This document shows, piece after piece, positions 58,094 through 64,000 of a stretch of DNA of 64,000 bases. Source of the stretch: Sorghum bicolor (taxonomy: Eukaryota > Streptophyta > Magnoliopsida > Poales > Poaceae); contig NC_012871.2 in NCBI RefSeq assembly GCF_000003195.3, forward strand, positions 9,101,997 to 9,165,996, read 5' to 3'. Below the pieces are notes generated by a model. The model saw nothing but the letters and a program-made list of their open reading frames with translations, searched no databases and had not been told where the DNA came from. The translations under genes and the position numbers were made by a program. Position 1 is the stretch's first letter, and each line of letters starts with the position of its first letter.

Positions 58094-60991
58094 ATAGCCA
58101 CACTTATAGCAAAGGCAAGAATGCAATGGTTATTTACACTCAATGCAACAATAAGTATATGTAGGTTCATTCCAAGCACCTTTTCATATATTACTGTTCG
58201 CACTTCACAGATAATTAAAAAACGTGAGAAGAAAAAGAGGAACCTAGGAAAAAATCAGTGCAGTAGTGTGATTGTAATGAAACAGAAGCGGACACACAAA
58301 AAATAGCATCTATTTTATCAGTAATATAAACAGTGATGTCTCCTGATTTCAAAATGCATCATGGTTAAACTCAAATACTCAACTTTGCAAATAGTCACAT
58401 GAGAGCCTCAAGACTTATTTGCAACAAAAATGAACTACTCACCAACTTTCTCGGCTTTTATCCTTTGCTTCCTTCTCATATTTCTGGATGGTCCTATCAT
58501 CAACTTGACCACTCAAAAACAATATTTGTCCTCCAGTAGTTGATTTCCCAGCATCTGGATCCATGCAACAACGAAGTTCACATTAACACATTTATTTATG
58601 ACCTTTAACAAATGGAAGCAACCATGAAATACACCACAACCATTGTGATTCTTAAATATGCCAGTCAAGAACAATAAGCAGACAATAAAAAAATATATAA
58701 TTGGCGCAAGGTAGAAGAAGCTAAAAGCGAAGAATTCTAAGCAGATATATCAACTACTGATACTCAGAGAAGCGAATCAGTGTAAAAAAACTCAGACAAC
58801 TTGCTCGGAACCTGGGAGGCTGGGACACACAATCTGGCACTCTTTCCAATTTTCGTAGAGCTAGAGGTAGACGAAACTGGGCCAATAATGATCACAAAGA
58901 GAAGCAAAAGCTTTCATCTTGAAGCATTCAAGGATGAGGGAAGAGGGAAACAAGGGAATATGTGATGGCAGAGGGGAAGTACAAGCTGGAATTAGAAACA
59001 TGAGCCATAAAGCAGACTGTTGAGTTATCATTGATGATTGTAGTTCAGCTGCTGTAAAACAATTAAAGCAACCTTTTACTGTAGAACCCTTTATTAACAC
59101 TTTAGTTCAAACTTTTCAGCAGTAGGTGACGTACAAGGATACAAAATACACTAGGCGTTCTCAGGGGGTGACTCCGCCTAGTGCTTAGGATAAAGGATAC
59201 CAGACCACTGGAAATTTACTAAATCATGATGACCTCTTGACATTTAATTAATGGTGAGCCCTCCTGGCAGTACGCACTATGAAAATTGCACGTTCCCATT
59301 AAACACCAGAAGATTAGGGCTTAAAGGAATAGGCACAAGCAAAAAAGAAAACTAGCATAAAAATAAGAAATTCAAATGTGGAACTCCAGTAAATCAACTG
59401 ATCAAGAATCAAAAAGTATGTCATATATTGAACAACAAAACACACATAGATAGAAAACAGATTTTTAAAATTGTAAACTTAAGTCAAAACAATCAATGAA
59501 CTGATTTTTCCAAGTAAACATAGTTTCAATGTCATCTTTGTTATTTTGCTGGATTCAGATTAAGTTGTACTACAATCGTTTGGCCTGTAACTAATGAGAG
59601 TTTGCAGGGAAAATCTTTTAAGATTCCAGATGAAAATGTCAATTACATGGAAATTTGAGATCTTTGTCTTTCAATGTCCACTGAAACATTAAATATGATA
59701 AAATGGCCCCATCTAAGTTTTAAAATATCAAGATATTTACATCCAATCATGAACCATCAAAGAACAGCTAAATTCTCCCACAAACTAAATCTTCCCATCA
59801 TCTAATAGTTAACCCCATTACACAACCATACATCAGAAACAGTCAACCATTACACAGGAACACATCAATCAATTAAGTATTCTATAAGCACCAATCTAGC
59901 TAACAATAAAGTAAGTAATGTTAAAGAAAGCAGGCAGTGAGGAAATTGAACTTACCAACATGGCCAATGAAAACCACATTCAAGTGTCTTTTTGTTTCAT
60001 CTACATCGTCTTCAACCACATGAGCATCTTCTTGAGTAGCAGCTGCACCGATAGAAAAGTAGGGTTGTACAAGAGTATGTATAACAATAAGAAAAAACTA
60101 CAGGCCCAAGCAGTATCGACTATTTTGGAATTGCAATAATGAAATGCACATCAGATAAATAAACATGACTCAGTTTCTGTGCAGCAACATGAAGCAATAG
60201 TTCAAACCATCATTCAGATGAAAATACCCAAACATCAAAATACAACAAAACCTGGGCCTGGATCAACAGCCTCTCTAGGAAATTTCCTTGAAGCTCAATG
60301 GATGAAGTACATTAATAAACAAAATTGAAAATCAGCTTGTCAATTAAAAGTTGTGTTATTTCCATGGAGAAAATTAAGGTTGTAATTTACCAAATTTGCA
60401 TGAAACAGTGGGCAAGGTACAAATTAGCAAAGGGTTTTCAATAACAATAATAGGACTGAAAAACATAAACAAGGATGTATTTAGTACACACCATTTGTTT
60501 TAAGCTCCAAGGATTCAAGAGATGATTGAATTTCCTTGACACCTGAAAGTACATGTCCAGGTTAGCACGTAGCAACAATTTCATTATGCCTGTCACTTTC
60601 CATCAAAAAAGGAGATTCAACATAGTCGGTTGGTGGTCACACTGTCGGATTCATTAGGTTAAACCGTTAAAGAATCAACATTAGCCCAAGACTAGAGATC
60701 CTATTTGTATATATCTATTGTGAGCCATTTGTTCAGAAAGGAAAAAAAATTGTCTCATGGGCGAAGGCAAAGAAGCAAGTAAACTGACCAGGATCCCCTA
60801 ATTTATATTGTAGGAACAAAAAGCATGCAAGGGGTAGTGAGCCTCCTATGTCTGGTTCCAAATTTATCCCATGCATAAGCAACCGTTTTGTATGGTCAGA
60901 ACAAAGGACCAACCCATGTTTTCTTGCGGGACCGATGGAAAAAAAAAACACACTCAATAATATGTTGATCTGTCAGCGCTAGATTTTATAA

Positions 60992-61348
60992 GAGCATGGT
61001 TAATAAGCTTGGCTATAAGCCAAGTCCAGTCAGCAACAGCCTAATATAATAGACAAGCAATACAATGACTAGTCTCCTCATCTATTTTAAATATTATTAT
61101 TTTATTGCCTATGGGGCCTACCCACCTTTCCTCATCTGTTTGTTCAACTCCTTCCGCGTCCGTTCCTGTGTCCTCGTCTAGTCGGCTGGTAGTGGCGGGC
61201 CCACAAAAGCACGGGAAATCGCGCAAGCGCTCGGCGCTGGAAGTTGCGACAAGCTCTTTCTCTCTCCTCTTCTCTCTTTCCTCCATGTAGGATTTTGCTG
61301 AATTGGCTTGGCTATAAGCCAAACTGACATGTATTATTGTACCTGCTC
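60992..61348. mobile_element. Tourist/PIF-like MITE in eRF3 intron 1
   Basis: The 357-bp element starts gagcatggttaata and ends tattgtacctgctc, flanked by TAA on both sides. Just inside each end is ttggctataagccaa, itself nearly palindromic. No coding capacity. Confidence 0.88.
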
Positions 61349-61944
61349 TAAATGGAACATGGCCACCTAGTAGGGTTTCTAAAGGGATCTGAAAATTTCT
61401 ATGCAAGCCAACAAAAAAAAGGCAGAACGAGCGCTACAAAAATGTTGAGGAACAGAATGTCAACTCTCGTCTTGTTTTGTGCGAGGAAAACATAGAATCA
61501 GTGCATAAGTCTTATCAAGGTTCTAAAAATCCTAATTAAACTTATGTTTACTCTCGAATAAACCTGATATAGAAGCCTAGCGTCTCGTTGACGGCCTGGG
61601 CGTCCAATAAACTCTGGACACGTGTAGGCGTTGTGCGTAGGCGTGGCCGCGTGCGGCAGTGCTTAAGCGGCGGCCTGGCTGGTTTGGTGGGCAGGAACAA
61701 AGCAGGCGCAAGAGCCAGTGAAAAGGGAAACAAGACGTGCGGCCGTGCCAGCCAGGGCGGCCAGGCCCCCAGCTGCCGCGGCAGCCAGGCCGGTCCCCCA
61801 GCTCCCGCGCCGGCCAGGGCGGCTGGGGCGGGCGCGCCGGAGGGAGAGGACGCCGGCCACAGTTGACGTAACCCTAGGTGTCATGCCCATGAAAGAAGAA
61901 CGGCGGCGCGGGGGGGAGGGGGGAGATTTACCGGTTCCGGCCAT

Positions 61945-62756
61945 CACCGGAGCTGGAGCCTCGCCGGCGCGACGGGGAGAGGCGGCGGCGCGAGCAGGAA
62001 GAGGAGACGGGCGGCGCCCTTCTCACTGATGAATACAGCACTCGATTCGCGTGCCTTTAGATGTACTACAAACTTGCGTAATACTAGCATGTTTTTGTGT
62101 CTAATCATTCTATAAAAAATACAGATGATTTTAACAAATTAGTAGTAATTCATATCAAATATGCACGTATATTATTTTAATTAATAATATATTATTTAAA
62201 TTGTATATAAATATAAAATTATGAACTAATTATCTCTTGCTGTAGTTGGCTTATAACATTTGTAAGGTATAGCAAAACTTGTTTTTTTTGCAAGACCCAG
62301 CAGACACTGACACCCATAAACACGAGCGCACACTCACACCTATGAACATATGTATGCACATTTTTATAAGCACCTCTAAAGAACCGAGTTAGACCGCTAA
62401 ATTTTGAGATTGACAGACACATCGCCTATTACTGAAAGCATAACGCCGTTAAATCCTAAAATAAATCAAAAAAATGTAAGCACCTATATCAAGTTAAGGG
62501 CTTAAACCCGAGTGAGCAGGTTCCACCATAAGAAATCTAACCAACTAATCTATGATCAGTTCGCATAGCAAAAACTTGTTTCGTATGAGTACAAAACCAA
62601 GACCAAAACGCAAGGTATCATATAATGTATATAATGTTGGCTTCTGTTTGATAAAAGCGTTTTATAATAAATGTGACAAAAATCCATCAAACGAATAGTC
62701 AAACTTGCACAAACGTGTACGTGTATCACCTGACATGCAAAAGAAAAAGAAAATAG
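61945..62756. other. 5' region of the eRF3 gene and spacer
   Basis: About 61945-62030 is GC-rich and probably the 5' untranslated leader of the minus-strand eRF3 gene; the start context is GGTGATGGCC. No clear TATA box is seen, which is common for housekeeping genes. Beyond it the sequence is AT-rich with nothing recognised. Confidence 0.4.
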
Positions 62757-62989
62757 TCAATCTATCTCAAATTATAAGACATTTGACTTTTTTTACATCA
62801 AATTTGACCACTCGTGTTATTAAAAAATTTGTGCAAAATACGATTTCTTTTATCATGACTTGGTTTATTAATTAAAATTCTTCAAGAATGACTTAAACTT
62901 GACTATTTTGCATAAATTTTTTGAATAAAACGAATAGTCAAACTTGGGGTCAAAAAAGTGAAACGTCTTATAATTTGGGATAGAGGGAG
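62757..62989. mobile_element. Stowaway-like MITE
   Basis: Arms atctcaaattataagacattt and its inverse aaacgtcttataatttggga, with gatagagggag at the right edge. The centre contains a second inverted pair (caaatttgaccactcg / cgaatagtcaaacttg). The TA duplication is unclear, so the ends are approximate. Confidence 0.7.
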
Positions 62990-63309
62990 TGCATAGAAAC
63001 ATACGTGCATGCATAGAAAAGAAACAAGTCATCTTGGCAAGCGACGCGGATCTCCACCACCATGGGGGTGGCATGGCCCCTCATTGCGACGGCGTGAGCT
63101 CCACCACAACAGCCTCCCTCCCTCTCTCTCTCCACCACAATAGTGTGTATAGGTTCGCTAGATCCAGCGTGGATCCCGCTCGGTGGGCTCTCTGACGGCT
63201 ATGCCCAGATCCAGCAAGGAGGAGGGTGCCCAAATCTAGCAGATGCGACACCAATGGGTTCAATTAGGCCCAACGACGGGCTCGATTGGGCTTGCTAGTT
63301 TTTTTTAAA
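62990..63309. other. Spacer, no recognised gene
   Basis: A GC-rich patch at about 63040-63250 has short open frames on both strands, and a CT-rich run lies at 63112-63135. None shows a conserved motif. Confidence 0.3.
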
Positions 63310-63487
63310 TTGATTAATAGAGGTAGGCATTTTAATATGCCCGCCTCCTAAAATTGATTAGCCGAGACAAACAAAGCAACTACCTCTAACAGGTCTAAAT
63401 TAATTGTGACCTTTGGTTAGAGACAGTTGCAATGCCCACCCCCATAAATAAAAAACAACCGCCTCTAAAAAGAATTTTGTAGTAGTA
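63310..63487. mobile_element. CACTA-like terminal region
   Basis: It ends aattttgtagtagt, close to the inverse of the common grass CACTACTACAAAA terminus. Inward are repeated cctcta / gaggcgg-type motifs (agaggtaggcatttta, cccgcctcct, aactacctct, aaccgcctct), typical of CACTA subterminal arrays. The other end and a transposase are not visible. Confidence 0.55.
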
Positions 63488-63529
63488 ATTCGATCTCTCT
63501 CTAGTTTGCTTGTAAGTACCGTCATCGAC

Positions 63530-63745
63530 TTGTATCTAATCTTGTAAAGTTGCATCTTTGATCTCTTACTTGATTAGGTATTAGTTAGTCATCCATTTGT
63601 ACCACATTTAGTAAGGCTGCATCTTTTGACATCTTACTAGATTTGATATTAATCACGATTATCGATCTCTATTATATTTAGTAAGGCTGCATCTTATAAT
63701 CTCTTGTTAGATTTAATAGTATTACCAGTTATCCAACTACAATTA
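63530..63745. repeat. Degenerate about 70-bp tandem repeat, three units
   Basis: The string (t)tagtaaggctgcatctt, followed about 15 bases later by ctt(a/g)(c/t)tagattt(a/g)ata, occurs near 63545, 63610 and 63680. The first unit is the most diverged. The function is unknown. Confidence 0.6.
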
Positions 63746-64000
63746 AGATACAATCAGTTTATATCCTTTTTAATCTGTCATCTTGTTATCTGTCATGTTT
63801 ATCTCTTTTCTGACGGTTTTTTTTACGGGATCTCTTTTCTGACGTTAGATTAGATCTTGTTAGTCTATGGATTTATTTATAGGAAAACAGGGTTTTGTCG
63901 GTACATTATGCTACTTCATTGGCTTCATAGCTGATGGTTTATGTTTTCATGATTATCCTAAGATGTGGTCTATATCTATCAGGTGTTTTACTTATATTTT
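63746..64000. other. Terminal spacer
   Basis: AT-rich sequence up to the window edge. No gene or repeat is recognised. Confidence 0.3.

Larger units (their letters stand above)
49493..61944 (-). pseudogene. eRF3-type translation release factor GTPase gene, 16 exons, with disrupting lesions
   Basis: eRF3 (GSPT/SUP35 family) is the cytosolic GTPase that works with eRF1 at stop codons. Coding exons: 61944-61932, 60542-60492, 60042-59956, 58554-58443, 54258-54213, 53951-53878, 52855-52793, 52719-52565, 52478-52414, 52090-51940, 51582-51477, 51389-51253, 50667-50603, 50344-50159, 50066-49994, 49554-49493. Together they would encode about 480 aa with a very short N-terminal extension (MAGTG...). 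G1 is GHVDAGKS, G3 DAPGHKSY, G4 [28 protein letters not shown] is diagnostic of eRF3, and the C-terminus has SDFPQLGRFTLRTEGKTV. Lesions: exon 6 has two extra bases (CA) before the G3 motif, exon 12 one extra base, exon 5 has a GC donor and exon 11 an AT donor. It is a duplicated pseudogene, or has sequence errors. Confidence 0.85.

Noticed and set aside
49493..61944. eEF1A or HBS1 instead of eRF3
   Set aside because: [19 protein letters not shown], the RTIQKYEKEAKDKSRESW segment and the C-terminal SDFPQLGRFTLRTEG are eRF3 signatures; eEF1A and HBS1 have different wording at these points.

Overview
This window looks like nuclear DNA of a grass, most likely Sorghum bicolor or a close Andropogoneae relative. 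The reasons are GC-rich monocot-style coding exons beside AT-rich spacers, several copies of a grass MITE whose ends read GGCCTTGTTTAGTT, Stowaway and Tourist/PIF MITEs, a CACTA end, and nested LTR retrotransposons and L1-type LINEs. The organism is inferred from gene style and repeat families; no database was searched. I see no prokaryotic features, rRNA, tRNA or CRISPR.

Layout. 1-4.5 kb: repeat-derived sequence, including a CACTA right end and a small tandem repeat. 4.85-6.34 kb: an intact intronless family-1 UDP-glycosyltransferase (UGT), minus strand. 7.05-10.95 kb: a 5'-truncated LINE with a copia gag/LTR fragment inserted between 189-bp direct repeats. 12.18 to about 30.03 kb: one roughly 6.7-kb LINE (minus strand) expanded to about 18 kb by three later insertions: a copia solo LTR (12243-14160), a young non-autonomous gypsy element (15201-22542) and a second copia solo LTR (27625-29521). 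30.83-31.31 kb: two MITEs abutting the promoter of a second UGT (31481-32966, plus strand), which has one intron with a GC donor. 33.73-38.66 kb: a complete but decayed Ty1/copia element with 5-bp target duplications. 40.7-41.1 kb: a small secreted cysteine-rich lipid-transfer/8-cysteine-type protein. 42-48.4 kb: MITEs, a hAT element, a Stowaway and an odd 1.8-kb element with palindromic ends and low-complexity contents. 49.5-61.9 kb: a 16-exon gene for translation release factor eRF3 (minus strand), its introns filled with transposons. 62-64 kb: a Stowaway, a CACTA-like end and a degenerate tandem repeat.

The two UGTs are related paralogues transcribed divergently, and almost all of the 25 kb between them is transposon. 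They probably began as a local duplication that transposons pushed apart. The eRF3 copy keeps every exon in the expected phase chain but carries two coding frameshifts and two non-GT splice donors. It is either a decaying unprocessed duplicate or has assembly errors; this is the most consequential thing to check. No coordinated pathway links the four host genes.
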